The notes under the pieces were generated by a model. The model made no database searches and had not been told where the DNA came from. It saw only the letters and a program-made list of their open reading frames with translations. DNA of 30,594 nucleotides from Alphaproteobacteria bacterium (lineage in GTDB: Bacteria > Pseudomonadota > Alphaproteobacteria > Rickettsiales > UBA8987), in NCBI GenBank assembly GCA_023269645.1, contig JAHFPR010000002.1, positions 1 through 30,594 on the forward strand, given 5' to 3'. Below are positions 8,162 to 15,722 of the stretch, piece by piece; position 1 is the stretch's first letter, and each line of letters begins with the position of its first letter. Both the position numbers and the translations under genes were made by a program.

Positions 8162-8235
8162 GTTTCAGGAACAGGTTTCAGCAAAAACCTGCTCCCTTGA
8201 AACTCCTGAAACCCGAAACCTGAAACCCGGAACCT
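8161..8235. repeat. Heptamer repeat cluster with inverted arms between clpS and clpA
   Basis: The right half is four consecutive 7-mers, CCTGAAA (8205-8211), CCCGAAA (8212-8218), CCTGAAA (8219-8225) and CCCGGAA (8226-8232), ending 3 nt before the clpA ATG. The left half carries the complement GGTTTCA twice (8161-8167 and 8174-8180). GGTTTCAGGA (8161-8170) is a perfect inverted match to TCCTGAAACC (8204-8213), so the mRNA could fold into a long hairpin. The cluster begins on the last base of the clpS stop codon. The architecture matches the cluster at 26877-26951, though the heptamer differs. Confidence 0.8.
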
Positions 8236-10572
8236 ATGTTATCGCACAATCTCGAACAAAGCCTCCGCCGCGCACTTTTGCTGGCCAAGGAACGCCGCCA
8301 CGAATATGCGACGCTGGAGCATCTGCTGCTCGCGCTCACGGAAGACCCGGATGCAGCACTGACACTGGGCGGCTGCGGCGTGGATATGGATTCCCTGCGC
8401 GAAAGCCTCAACCTGTTCATTGATGAAGATCTCGCGGCACTGGCACTCGACGAGATGACCGAGGCCAAGCCCACCGCCGGGTTCCAGCGCGTGGTGCATC
8501 GCGCGGCGGTGAATGCGCACGCCACCGGCAAAAGCGAAGTCACCGGCGCGCACGTGCTCGCAGAAATGTTCGTGGAGCAGGAATCGCACGCCGTCTATTT
8601 CCTGCACGGCGAAAACATCACCTGCCTGGACGTGCTGAACTACCTCGCGCACGGGCACGGCATCGCGCCGTACCGGGAATCTTCCCCCGCGCCTGCATCC
8701 GAAATGCCCCTGCCGCTGGGGATGCCGGAAATGGAGGAGGAAACCGCCCGCCCGCGTGGCGGGGAACCGAAAGAGCCGAAAATTGACATCGCCGAGGCAC
8801 TGCAGAATTATTGCGTCAACCTCAACACCCGCGTGCAGGAAGGCCACATTGACAAGCTCATCGGGCGCGACAGCGAACTGGAACGCACCATTGAAATCCT
8901 CTCCCGCCGCACGAAAAACAATCCGCTGCTGGTGGGCGAGCCGGGTGTCGGCAAAACCGCCATCATTGAAGGGCTGGCCATGCGCATCGTGCAGGGCGAC
9001 GTGCCGGAACCGCTGAAGAACGCCATCATCTTTTCGCTGGATATGGGATCACTGCTGGCAGGAACGCGCTATCGCGGTGATTTTGAGGAGCGGCTGAAGG
9101 CCGTCATCAAAGGCATTGAGAAACTGCCATATGCCGTTCTGTTCATTGATGAAATCCATACTATTATCGGCGCGGGTTCCACCACCGGCGGCTCACTTGA
9201 TGCCAGCAACCTGCTGAAACCGGCACTCGCGCGGGGCAGCCTCCGCTGCGTCGGCGCGACAACCTACACCGAATACCGCAACCATCTGGAGAAGGAGCGC
9301 GCGCTCGCCCGCCGTTTCCAGAAAGTAGACGTGGACGAGCCTTCCGTGGAAGATGCCATCAAAATCCTGAAAGGCGTGAAGCCCTATTACGAAGCCCACC
9401 ATAATGTGCGCTATACGGCGGGCGCAGTGAAAGCCGCCGTGATGCTCTCCACACGCTATATCCACGATAAAAAACTGCCCGACAAGGCCATTGACGTGCT
9501 GGATGAAGCGGGCGCGCACCAGATGCTCCAGCCCAGGGCGAAGCGCAAGAAAACCATCGGCGAGAAGGACATTGAGAAAATCGTGGCAAAAATCGCGCGT
9601 GTGCCCACCCACTCGGTTTCCACGGATGATACCTTCATGCTGCGCAACATCGAACCCGAACTTAAAACCGTGGTGTTCGGGCAGGACGAAGCCATTGAAT
9701 CCGTTTCCAATTCCATCAAGCTCTCCCGCGCGGGCTTACGCAAAGTCGGCAAGCCCGTGGGCTGCTATCTTTTCACCGGACCCACCGGCGTGGGGAAAAC
9801 CGAACTCGCCAACCAGCTCGCCCACGCGATGACGATGAAGCTCCAGCGTTTCGATATGTCGGAATATACCGAGCAGCATTCCGTGGCGCGGCTTATCGGC
9901 ACACCGCCTGGCTATGTGGGTTTCGAGCAGGGCGGTCTGCTGACAGACTCCGTTTCGCGCATCCCCCATTCCGTGGTGCTTCTGGATGAAATCGAGAAGG
10001 CGCATCCGGACATTTACAACCTCCTGCTCCAGATTATGGATTACGGGAAACTTACTGATAATAATGGAAAAATGGTGGATTTCAGCAACGTCATCCTCAT
10101 CATGACCAGCAACGTGGGCGCATCGGAATCCGAGAAAACCCCGATCGGCTTCGGGCGCAGCGCAGGCATGGAAGACCGCGATCACGCCACGAAGGAAGCC
10201 GTGAAGCGCGTCTTCACCCCGGAATTCCGCAATCGGCTGGATGCCGTAGTGCGCTTCAAGCCGCTCACGCCGGAACTGATGATCAAGGTGGTGGATAAAT
10301 TCATCGGGCTGCTGAAGGAGCAGCTCGCCGACAAGGGTGTGCATATCGAAATCGGCCCACGCTCCCGCAACTACCTCGCGGAAAAAGGCTTCGACGCGCA
10401 GAACGGCGCACGCCCGCTGGAGCGGTTGATCGAAAATAAAATCAAAAAACCGCTCGCCGAGGAAATACTCTTTGGCAAACTCAAGAAAGGTGGTAAGGTG
10501 GTGGTGAGCTTCGATAATGCGGGCTTGCGGTTTACCTTCGCCCCGCTGAAAGAGCAGGAGCTCACCTATTAA
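8236..10572 (+). CDS. clpA: ATP-dependent Clp protease ATP-binding subunit ClpA
   Basis: Hexameric AAA+ unfoldase that feeds substrates to ClpP. The 778 residues hold the N-terminal double Clp repeat (to about 145), a first AAA module with GEPGVGKT near 235 and Walker B VLFIDEIHTI, and a second module with GPTGVGKTEL near 515 and VVLLDEIEKAH. IGFGR near 635 is the ClpP-docking loop (IGF/L type). There is no long coiled-coil middle domain between the two modules, which separates ClpA from ClpB and ClpC. No strong Shine-Dalgarno precedes the ATG because the heptamer repeats run almost to it (only CCGGAACCT), so translation may depend on coupling with clpS or on the hairpin. Confidence 0.96.
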   Translation: MLSHNLEQSLRRALLLAKERRHEYATLEHLLLALTEDPDAALTLGGCGVDMDSLRESLNLFIDEDLAALALDEMTEAKPTAGFQRVVHRAAVNAHATGKSEVTGAHVLAEMFVEQESHAVYFLHGENITCLDVLNYLAHGHGIAPYRESSPAPASEMPLPLGMPEMEEETARPRGGEPKEPKIDIAEALQNYCVNLNTRVQEGHIDKLIGRDSELERTIEILSRRTKNNPLLVGEPGVGKTAIIEGLAMRIVQGDVPEPLKNAIIFSLDMGSLLAGTRYRGDFEERLKAVIKGIEKLPYAVLFIDEIHTIIGAGSTTGGSLDASNLLKPALARGSLRCVGATTYTEYRNHLEKERALARRFQKVDVDEPSVEDAIKILKGVKPYYEAHHNVRYTAGAVKAAVMLSTRYIHDKKLPDKAIDVLDEAGAHQMLQPRAKRKKTIGEKDIEKIVAKIARVPTHSVSTDDTFMLRNIEPELKTVVFGQDEAIESVSNSIKLSRAGLRKVGKPVGCYLFTGPTGVGKTELANQLAHAMTMKLQRFDMSEYTEQHSVARLIGTPPGYVGFEQGGLLTDSVSRIPHSVVLLDEIEKAHPDIYNLLLQIMDYGKLTDNNGKMVDFSNVILIMTSNVGASESEKTPIGFGRSAGMEDRDHATKEAVKRVFTPEFRNRLDAVVRFKPLTPELMIKVVDKFIGLLKEQLADKGVHIEIGPRSRNYLAEKGFDAQNGARPLERLIENKIKKPLAEEILFGKLKKGGKVVVSFDNAGLRFTFAPLKEQELTY

Positions 10573-10587
10573 GGCATATGCTACTGG

Positions 10588-12006
10588 ATGAAACTCACCA
10601 CCCTTTTCTTCACCGTCATCTTTATTGAAGGTTATGTCGTTCTCGCCACGGAATTGCTGGCTATCCGCCAGCTTATCCCCTTTGTTGGCAGCGGAACGGA
10701 AACCATCGCCATCGTCATCGCCGCCGTATTACTGCCGCTGGCGATAGGGTATTTTGTCGGCGGGCGCTATAAGCCCAGGATGGTACGGGGCACACAGGTC
10801 ACCGTGCGGGAAAAACTTATCCGCAACCTCATCAACGCCTCGCTGATCCTCACCTTCGGCCTTTCTTACCTCATTCTTGAACTTTTCTTCAGCCTCCTCT
10901 CCGGTGCAGGCATTACGCACCGAGTGGCGCAGGCAGCCATTTATTCCCTGCTTTTCCTGGTATACCCTGTATTCCTGCTGGGGCAGACCGTTCCGCTCGT
11001 CAGCAATTACTTCTCGCGCCATAAACTTTCGGAAGCCACTGGCAAGATGCTCTTCGCCTCCACCGTGGGATCCTTCTGCGGTTCCATCATATCCACACTC
11101 ATATTGATGACCACGATCGGTGTCCACAACACAGTGATTGTGAATATCGGGTTCCTGGTCGCGGTGGTTTTTCTGCTGAGCAAGCACATCGTCGGCGTAA
11201 ACAATATACTGATGCTCTGTGTGCTTGGGGTGGCTGCAGTGCTTAATAACGGCACAAGCCTCTCACGTACCATGCATATGATCGGGGATAATAATTATAA
11301 TACCATCATGGTCACGGAAAAAGACAACGCCCGCACATTGATTCTCAACAGAAGCAGCTCGGCGAAATACACTGAAAAAATGGAGGAGAGACATCCTCAC
11401 CTGCAATATATCGAAAATAACTTCATCAAACCCATAGCAGGCGCATCGCCCCCTAAATCCATACTGGTTATCGGAGCGGGCGGCTTCATGCTGGGGCTGG
11501 AAGACACGACCAATGATTATACGTTCGTAGATATAGACAAAACCCTCAAAGCCGTAGCTGAAGATCATTTCCTGAAGCGGAAACTCGGAGCCAACAAGCA
11601 TTTTGTCCCCGAACCAGGGGAAGTGTTCCTGCTCCACAACACACGGAAATACGACCTCATTTTCCTGGATGCATATACCAATATGCACGCCCTGCCCCCG
11701 CAGCTTATTACGGAAGAATTTTTTACCCATGTGAAGAACGCGCTGGCTACGGATGGCATATTCCTCGCCAATGTCATCTCCAGCCCCAATTTCAGTACGC
11801 GCTTCAGCTACAAGATTGATAATACGCTAGAATCCGTGTTCCCCCACATTTCCCGCCAGATCATCCCCTATGAAGGCTCTTTCAATGCATGGAATAATAG
11901 CTCAAGTGCCAAGAATGCCGTGAACCTTATTTATAGCTACTTTCATAAAAAACAGACAGATGGGATATATACCATTGATAAGAATAATTATTTCCTCGAT
12001 CATTAG
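10588..12006 (+). CDS. Membrane protein with C-terminal spermidine-synthase-like domain
   Basis: The N-terminal 215 residues form about six to seven hydrophobic spans (for example IAIVIAAVLLPLAIGYFVGG and YSLLFLVYPVFLLGQTVPL). The C-terminal half looks like a Rossmann methyltransferase/aminopropyltransferase fold: VIGAGGFMLG near 294-303, FVDIDKTL as the acidic strand-2 end, and DLIFLDAY as the strand-4 motif. True spermidine synthases have GGGDGG in the first loop; here the aspartate is replaced (GAGGFM), so polyamine synthesis is doubtful. Fused transporter/SpeE-like proteins of this kind are widespread and mostly uncharacterised. It starts 15 nt after clpA with no clear ribosome site, and a stem-loop follows it. 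Confidence 0.72.
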   Translation: MKLTTLFFTVIFIEGYVVLATELLAIRQLIPFVGSGTETIAIVIAAVLLPLAIGYFVGGRYKPRMVRGTQVTVREKLIRNLINASLILTFGLSYLILELFFSLLSGAGITHRVAQAAIYSLLFLVYPVFLLGQTVPLVSNYFSRHKLSEATGKMLFASTVGSFCGSIISTLILMTTIGVHNTVIVNIGFLVAVVFLLSKHIVGVNNILMLCVLGVAAVLNNGTSLSRTMHMIGDNNYNTIMVTEKDNARTLILNRSSSAKYTEKMEERHPHLQYIENNFIKPIAGASPPKSILVIGAGGFMLGLEDTTNDYTFVDIDKTLKAVAEDHFLKRKLGANKHFVPEPGEVFLLHNTRKYDLIFLDAYTNMHALPPQLITEEFFTHVKNALATDGIFLANVISSPNFSTRFSYKIDNTLESVFPHISRQIIPYEGSFNAWNNSSSAKNAVNLIYSYFHKKQTDGIYTIDKNNYFLDH

Positions 12007-12019
12007 TCATCTTTACCAT

Positions 12020-12040
12020 GCGTTTTGCAGCAAAAAACGC
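12020..12040 (+). terminator. Stem-loop after the SpeE-like gene
   Basis: GCGTTTT (12020-12026) pairs with AAAACGC (12034-12040) around a 7-nt loop, 13 nt after the stop codon. No good U-run follows, so termination efficiency is uncertain. Confidence 0.45.
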
Positions 12041-12062
12041 CCCGTTTCAAATTATTTATGCA

Positions 12063-12124
12063 CTTTGTCACGAAACTGTAACAAAGCACCTGTAGTGTGT
12101 GAGGTGGAAGTAATCCATATTACT
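12063..12124 (+). promoter_or_regulatory. Two dyads upstream of the VirB2-like gene
   Basis: CTTTGTCAC (12063-12071) and GTAACAAAG (12078-12086) form a 9-bp inverted repeat with one mismatch and a 6-nt centre. AGTAAT (12109-12114) and ATTACT (12119-12124) form a perfect 6-bp dyad with a 4-nt centre. Both lie in the 150-nt gap before the pilin-like gene and are candidate operators or leader hairpins. A TTGTCA at 12065-12070 could be a -35, but no well-spaced -10 is evident. Confidence 0.35.
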
Positions 12125-12156
12125 AAAACCTAACCTTAAACTTTGGAGAGTTCATT

Positions 12157-12486
12157 ATGATTAAAACTTTTTCTTCTAAGCGTTATGCGCTGGTTGCCGC
12201 TCTGGCAGCACTGGTAGTAATGCTTCCGGACATGGCCGCTGCATCTGCAACCGCTGGTCTCGAAAACGGCGTGTGCACCATCGTTAACCTGCTGACCGGC
12301 AAAATCGGTCGTACGATTGCCACCGTCGGTATCATCTTCCTCGGCATCGGTGCTTTCTTCGGCAAGGTGAACTGGGGTCTGGCGATCATCGTATCGATCG
12401 GCGTAATGGGCATCTTCGGTGCGGCAGCTATTGCCAGCCAGCTCGGTTCTTCGGTCGGCAGCTCTGGCGACACCTGCAGCGTGTAA
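12157..12486 (+). CDS. VirB2/TrbC-like pilin, isolated gene
   Basis: Small exported two-span protein (109 residues) of the TrbC/VirB2 conjugative-pilin type. An N-terminal signal sequence likely ends around MAAASA. Two hydrophobic segments follow (IGRTIATVGIIFLGIGAFFG and LAIIVSIGVMGIFGAAAI) separated by a short basic/polar turn (KVNW), the standard VirB2 layout. Cysteines sit near residue 40 and three residues from the end and could pair. GGAGAG 6 nt before the ATG is the strongest ribosome site in the region. Codon choice leans to GGT, CGT and CTG more than its neighbours, suggesting high expression. It has its own terminator and no virB/trb neighbours, so its secretion apparatus must be elsewhere if it exists. 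Family assignment rests on topology and size, so a different small membrane protein remains possible. Confidence 0.78.
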   Translation: MIKTFSSKRYALVAALAALVVMLPDMAAASATAGLENGVCTIVNLLTGKIGRTIATVGIIFLGIGAFFGKVNWGLAIIVSIGVMGIFGAAAIASQLGSSVGSSGDTCSV

Positions 12487-12500
12487 TAAGTCAAACTACC

Positions 12501-12516
12501 GCAGGCGCAAGCCTGC
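12501..12516 (+). other. GNRA-type hairpin in the 3' UTR of the VirB2-like gene
   Basis: GCAGGC and GCCTGC enclose the loop GCAA, a GNRA tetraloop, 14 nt after the stop codon and just before the terminator. Such hairpins can protect an mRNA 3' end; the role here is inferred. Confidence 0.5.
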
Positions 12517-12523
12517 AACGGGG

Positions 12524-12555
12524 AGAGGCCGCTTGCAAAAGCGGCCTCTTTCTTT
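12524..12555 (+). terminator. Rho-independent terminator of the VirB2-like gene
   Basis: GAGGCCGC (12525-12532) and GCGGCCTC (12541-12548) pair around an 8-nt loop, extended by an A-T pair, followed by a T-rich tail (TTTCTTTTT). This is the clearest intrinsic terminator in the window and marks the pilin gene as a single-gene transcription unit. Confidence 0.9.
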
Positions 12556-12605
12556 TTGCGCAGAATGGCAGAATACGGGATATTCGACAGAGGGCTGCGC
12601 GCCCA

Positions 12606-12634
12606 TTGCATCCCCATCAACCTGCGTTTATAGT
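12606..12634 (+). promoter_or_regulatory. bolA promoter, leaderless
   Basis: TTGCAT (12606-12611), a 17-nt spacer and TATAGT (12629-12634) make a well-formed sigma70-type promoter. The ATG of bolA begins 7 nt after the last base of the -10, so transcription should start at the A of the start codon. No Shine-Dalgarno precedes the gene. Confidence 0.65.
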
Positions 12635-12640
12635 GCATCC

Positions 12641-12865
12641 ATGCCGATTACGCGGACAGAACTTGAATCCCTGCTGTGCGGAAGTTTTCCGGAAGCACGT
12701 GTAACGCTGGAAGACCTTGCCGGTGATAACGATCACTGGTCGGTGACGATTGCGTCGCCGTTGTTCCAGGGAAAATCGCGCCTTGAGCAGCACCGCATGG
12801 TGCAGGAAGCGGTGAACGGCAGAAATATTCACGCGCTGGCAATAAAAACTGTTTCCCTCACATAA
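12641..12865 (+). CDS. BolA family protein
   Basis: Short BolA/YrbA-like protein (74 residues) with the class II KH-like fold. Diagnostic parts are the first helix (TRTELESLLCGSFPEARVTLEDL), DHWSVTIASPLFQGKSRLEQHRMVQEAV and the C-terminal HALAIKTV. BolA-like proteins pair with monothiol CGFS glutaredoxins to hold a labile [2Fe-2S] cluster, and the adjacent grxD-like gene is exactly that partner. The ATG at 12641 fits both the family's usual N-terminus and the promoter; a longer frame upstream reads through the VirB2 terminator and has no family similarity. Confidence 0.92.
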   Translation: MPITRTELESLLCGSFPEARVTLEDLAGDNDHWSVTIASPLFQGKSRLEQHRMVQEAVNGRNIHALAIKTVSLT

Positions 12866-12903
12866 TTTACCGCTACAAAACCTGAAAACCCATGAGGCAT
12901 CAT

Positions 12904-13242
12904 ATGACCGCAGAACCCCAGGCCTTCACCGCAATCCGTAATGCCATCACCGGCAATGATGCCGTGCTCTTCATGAAGGGCACACGGGATTTTCCGCAAT
13001 GCGGGTTTTCCGCCACAGTGGTACAGGTGCTGAACCAGCTCCACGTGCCGTTCAAGGATGTGAACGTGCTGGCCGATGCGGAACTGCGGGAGGCCATCAA
13101 GCAATTTTCCAACTGGCCGACCATTCCGCAACTTTACCTTAAAGGCGAGTTTATCGGTGGGTGCGACATCGTGCGCGAGATGTACCAGTCCGGGGAATTG
13201 CAGACCCTCCTCACGGAAAAGGGCATCGCGGCGGCGGCATAA
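12904..13242 (+). CDS. grxD: Monothiol glutaredoxin, CGFS type (Grx4/GrxD)
   Basis: Carrier of a bridging [2Fe-2S] cluster with glutathione; it delivers clusters and, with BolA, signals iron status. The active-site CGFS has its cysteine at residue 33. The rest of the fold is typical: FMKGTRDFPQCGFS, WPTIPQLYLKGEFIGGCDIV with the cis-Pro TIP and the GG(C)D glutathione-binding motif. ATG 12904 is preferred over ATG 12892 because GAGG (12894-12897) is 6 nt before it. Its stop TAA overlaps the nadD ATG by one base (TAATG), implying translational coupling. The bolA-grxD order is conserved in many alphaproteobacteria. Confidence 0.95.
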   Translation: MTAEPQAFTAIRNAITGNDAVLFMKGTRDFPQCGFSATVVQVLNQLHVPFKDVNVLADAELREAIKQFSNWPTIPQLYLKGEFIGGCDIVREMYQSGELQTLLTEKGIAAAA

Positions 13243-13871
13243 TGGGCGTTATTTTATCCAACAACGCCATCCGTGTCGGGCTGCTGGGCGGCTCGTTCAA
13301 CCCTGCGCATGAGGGACATCTGCATATCAGCCTGGAGGCACTGCGGCGGCTGGGGTTGCATCAGGTGTGGTGGCTGGTAACGCCGCAAAATCCGCTGAAA
13401 CCGCCAGAAACGCTTGCTCCGCTTGAACAGCGCGTGGAAAGTGCCCGCCGCATCGCCCACGGACACACGCGGATTATCGTCACCGATATGGAACGCGCGC
13501 TCGGAACCATCTACACTTGCGATACCCTCGAAATCCTGCAGCAGCGTTGCCCGCGCACCCGCTTTGTGTGGCTGATGGGCGCGGATAACCTGATCCAGTT
13601 CCACCGCTGGCATCGCTGGCAGGAGATTTTCCGGCGGATTCCTGTTGCAATTTTCGACCGCAGCCCGTTTACTTACGAAGCACTGGTCAGCGAAGCGGTA
13701 ATGCGTTTCGGGCAATTCCGGGTGAACCAGCGGCGCGGCCTGAACCTGCCGCTGATGGATGCGCCCGCGTGGAGTTATATGCACATTATCCCCAACCTGG
13801 CTTCCTCCACGCTGCTGCGCGAGGAAACCGATTGGTTGAAACCAGAGAAACCACATCGCAAGAAAAAATAA
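13242..13871 (+). CDS. nadD: Nicotinate-nucleotide adenylyltransferase (NadD)
   Basis: Makes deamido-NAD from nicotinate mononucleotide and ATP, the committed adenylylation of NAD synthesis. GGSFNPAHEGH at residues 16-26 is the nucleotidyltransferase GxFxPxHxGH signature, WWLVTPQNPLK is the substrate loop, FVWLMGADNLIQFHRW is the conserved centre, and ASSTLLRE corresponds to the SSTxxR motif. The start overlapping the grxD stop gives the normal family N-terminus; a longer in-frame start at 13161 would add 27 residues inside grxD. The usual downstream partner rsfS is not here. Confidence 0.95.
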   Translation: MGVILSNNAIRVGLLGGSFNPAHEGHLHISLEALRRLGLHQVWWLVTPQNPLKPPETLAPLEQRVESARRIAHGHTRIIVTDMERALGTIYTCDTLEILQQRCPRTRFVWLMGADNLIQFHRWHRWQEIFRRIPVAIFDRSPFTYEALVSEAVMRFGQFRVNQRRGLNLPLMDAPAWSYMHIIPNLASSTLLREETDWLKPEKPHRKKK

Positions 13872-13884
13872 CCAAGGAACCGCC

Positions 13885-14130
13885 ATGCATTTCAGCCCAA
13901 GCCAGAATGAGAAAATCATCCTCCACGCGCTCCAGCACGGCAACGCCACGGATGAATCCGCCTCCATGAATGCCGCCGAGCTGCGCGAACGCTGCGCCGC
14001 CGCCGGGCTTGCCAACCACAGCGCATTCGAGTTCGCCGTGATGAACCTGATTGACCACGACCTCATAGAATATGAAATGGACGACGATCTGCAGGCCTCA
14101 CAGTTCTGGCTGCTGGATTCCGGTATGTAG
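13885..14130 (+). CDS. Small hypothetical protein, possibly winged-helix
   Basis: An 81-residue soluble, mostly helical protein of unknown family. It contains AAELRERCAAAGLANHSAFEFAVMNLIDHDLIEYEMDD; the alternation of helix, recognition-like helix and a short beta end (LIEYEM, SQFWLLD) resembles a small winged-helix domain, but that is only a shape argument. AAGGAA precedes the ATG by 6 nt. It lies 13 nt after nadD on the same strand and is probably the last gene of the bolA-grxD-nadD unit. Confidence 0.7.
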   Translation: MHFSPSQNEKIILHALQHGNATDESASMNAAELRERCAAAGLANHSAFEFAVMNLIDHDLIEYEMDDDLQASQFWLLDSGM

Positions 14131-14169
14131 ATTATCCCACTTTCCTTAACGCTCTATTAACCATTCCCG

Positions 14170-14178
14170 TGCTAGACT
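14170..14178 (+). promoter_or_regulatory. Extended -10 element before the ankyrin-like gene
   Basis: TGC followed by TAGACT (14173-14178) is close to the extended -10 boxes of the two pilin genes. A transcript starting about 14185 would have a leader of some 27 nt. Confidence 0.4.
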
Positions 14179-14211
14179 TGCGGCATTGTAACTCCGCACG
14201 GAAAAATATGT

Positions 14212-15666
14212 ATGGCGCAAGAGCCTTTCGATGAACTGCTGCAGGCCGTGGAAAGCGGTGATCTTGCCGTGCTCGATACTACGCTCGAACGCCTCGGACG
14301 GTTTGAATATAGCGACAATCCCGACAGATCTGCAAAGCATACCAATGCGCATTGGGCCATTCGCACGGCCATTGAAGCGGATCGCGTCGATATGCTGGAT
14401 AGCCTGCTGGCGCATACGGACGGCATCGAACTTTCCTCTGTCCTGCAAAGGGCGGGCTGCAGTGACAGATATCCCCTTCGCCCGGAAATGATCGAACATC
14501 TTATTGATTCGGAATATTTCGCCGATTTCGTGCGCGATGCAGGATCACGCTATTATCCCCATGATCTGGCATCGCGCCCTGAAGATGTTTCCGGCCTTCT
14601 TGAAAAAATGCTGGAAAAAGCCAATGACACAGCGGGCGATGATCCACAGCGGCAGGCTTCCCTCCAGGGGAAAAACAACCATGCGCTAGACGGCGCAGCC
14701 CATCACGGTCACGCAAACAATCTGGCCACGCTGATACCGCACGCGGATGAAGAAGCCCTGGCGGAAAATCTGGTGAGCCTCGCGAAATCGGGCTGGAATC
14801 AGCTGGATAAAGACGCCCGTACCATGCCGCAGAAAGTCGCAATGCTGCTCGATAGCGTCACCGATCCGGAGGCACATAAGAAAGCACTGCTGGGTGCTTC
14901 CGAACGCGGACTTTCCACAGTAGTGGAGGTGCTGTTCGAGCGCATGGAAGATCAAGCCCTGCGCAACAAGGCATTGCTCACCGCCGCCAGCCATCTGGAA
15001 GGCGACAGCAGAGTGAAAGACATGGCCACCCCGAACGTCAAAACCATGCTCAGGGAAGCGCAATGGAGCGACGAAACGCTTCTCGCCGCCCTCGAAAAAT
15101 CCATTGATGTGGGCCGGGTGGAAACCATGAGCGACCTTGCGGCGGCTGCCAGAGCGCAGGACAGCGGCGAGCGGCGCATCATCAACACGCCCACGTCGGA
15201 TGATTCCACGCTGCTGATTCACGCCGCGAAATATCCCGGCCCCAAGAAAGCGCTCGCGATGGCAAGCCTGCTGGCGAAAGAAGGTGCTTCCCCCAAAATG
15301 GATAGCCACGGAGAGAACCCCATTGATATTCTCACCGAACGCAAGCACGGGGAGCATCAGGTCGTGCGGCATCTGGAATCCATGCTGGGAAACCGAACGG
15401 AAGGCCGCGCAGGCCGCCACAGTGGAAACGGCGCGGCTCCACGCGATGGCGAACGGCCTCCGCGAAATAACGGCGGCACTTCAGGGTGCAGGCCTGGAGG
15501 GGGACACCTTAGCCACCGTGCTGGTCGCCATGCTCCAGCCCAAGCAACTGGAGGCCGCATCTTCGGATGTGCATCCCAAACAGTTGGCAGAATCAAGCGC
15601 AGCCCCGGAACACGGCAAACGCCGGAAATAATCCGGCCTGTTTTCCTCCCCCGCAATTCCCATTGA
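14212..15666 (+). CDS. Ankyrin-like repeat protein with probable frameshift near 15390
   Basis: Cytoplasmic helical-repeat protein of unknown role, with no signal peptide. Ankyrin-like units are visible, for example DSTLLIHAAKYPGPKKALAMASLLAKEGASP followed by the DSHGENPIDIL turn near residues 335-380; earlier units (HWAIRTAIEADRVDMLDSLL, NKALLTAASHLEG) are more divergent. In frame the last 90 residues are Pro/Gly/Arg-rich and look non-coding. From about 15392 the +1 frame instead reads TERKAAQAATVETARLHAMANG and continues as a coherent helical C-terminus to a stop at 15631, with coding-like third positions. The natural product is therefore likely a fused frame ending at 15631. The cause could be an assembly error, a real mutation or programmed slippage. 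The promoter-like extended -10 at 14170 fits this start. Confidence 0.7.
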   Translation: MAQEPFDELLQAVESGDLAVLDTTLERLGRFEYSDNPDRSAKHTNAHWAIRTAIEADRVDMLDSLLAHTDGIELSSVLQRAGCSDRYPLRPEMIEHLIDSEYFADFVRDAGSRYYPHDLASRPEDVSGLLEKMLEKANDTAGDDPQRQASLQGKNNHALDGAAHHGHANNLATLIPHADEEALAENLVSLAKSGWNQLDKDARTMPQKVAMLLDSVTDPEAHKKALLGASERGLSTVVEVLFERMEDQALRNKALLTAASHLEGDSRVKDMATPNVKTMLREAQWSDETLLAALEKSIDVGRVETMSDLAAAARAQDSGERRIINTPTSDDSTLLIHAAKYPGPKKALAMASLLAKEGASPKMDSHGENPIDILTERKHGEHQVVRHLESMLGNRTEGRAGRHSGNGAAPRDGERPPRNNGGTSGCRPGGGHLSHRAGRHAPAQATGGRIFGCASQTVGRIKRSPGTRQTPEIIRPVFLPRNSH

Positions 15667-15722
15667 CGAAGCCGCCATCCCGCGCCATAACTCCGCCGTA
15701 CACGGAGAATGGAATATATTAT

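Noticed and set aside
8161..8235. CRISPR array
   Set aside because: Units are 7 bp with no spacers, so they are tandem heptamers and not a CRISPR.
12419..12640. Longer N-terminus for the BolA protein
   Set aside because: The extension reads through the VirB2 stop region and its terminator and lies upstream of the predicted bolA transcription start.
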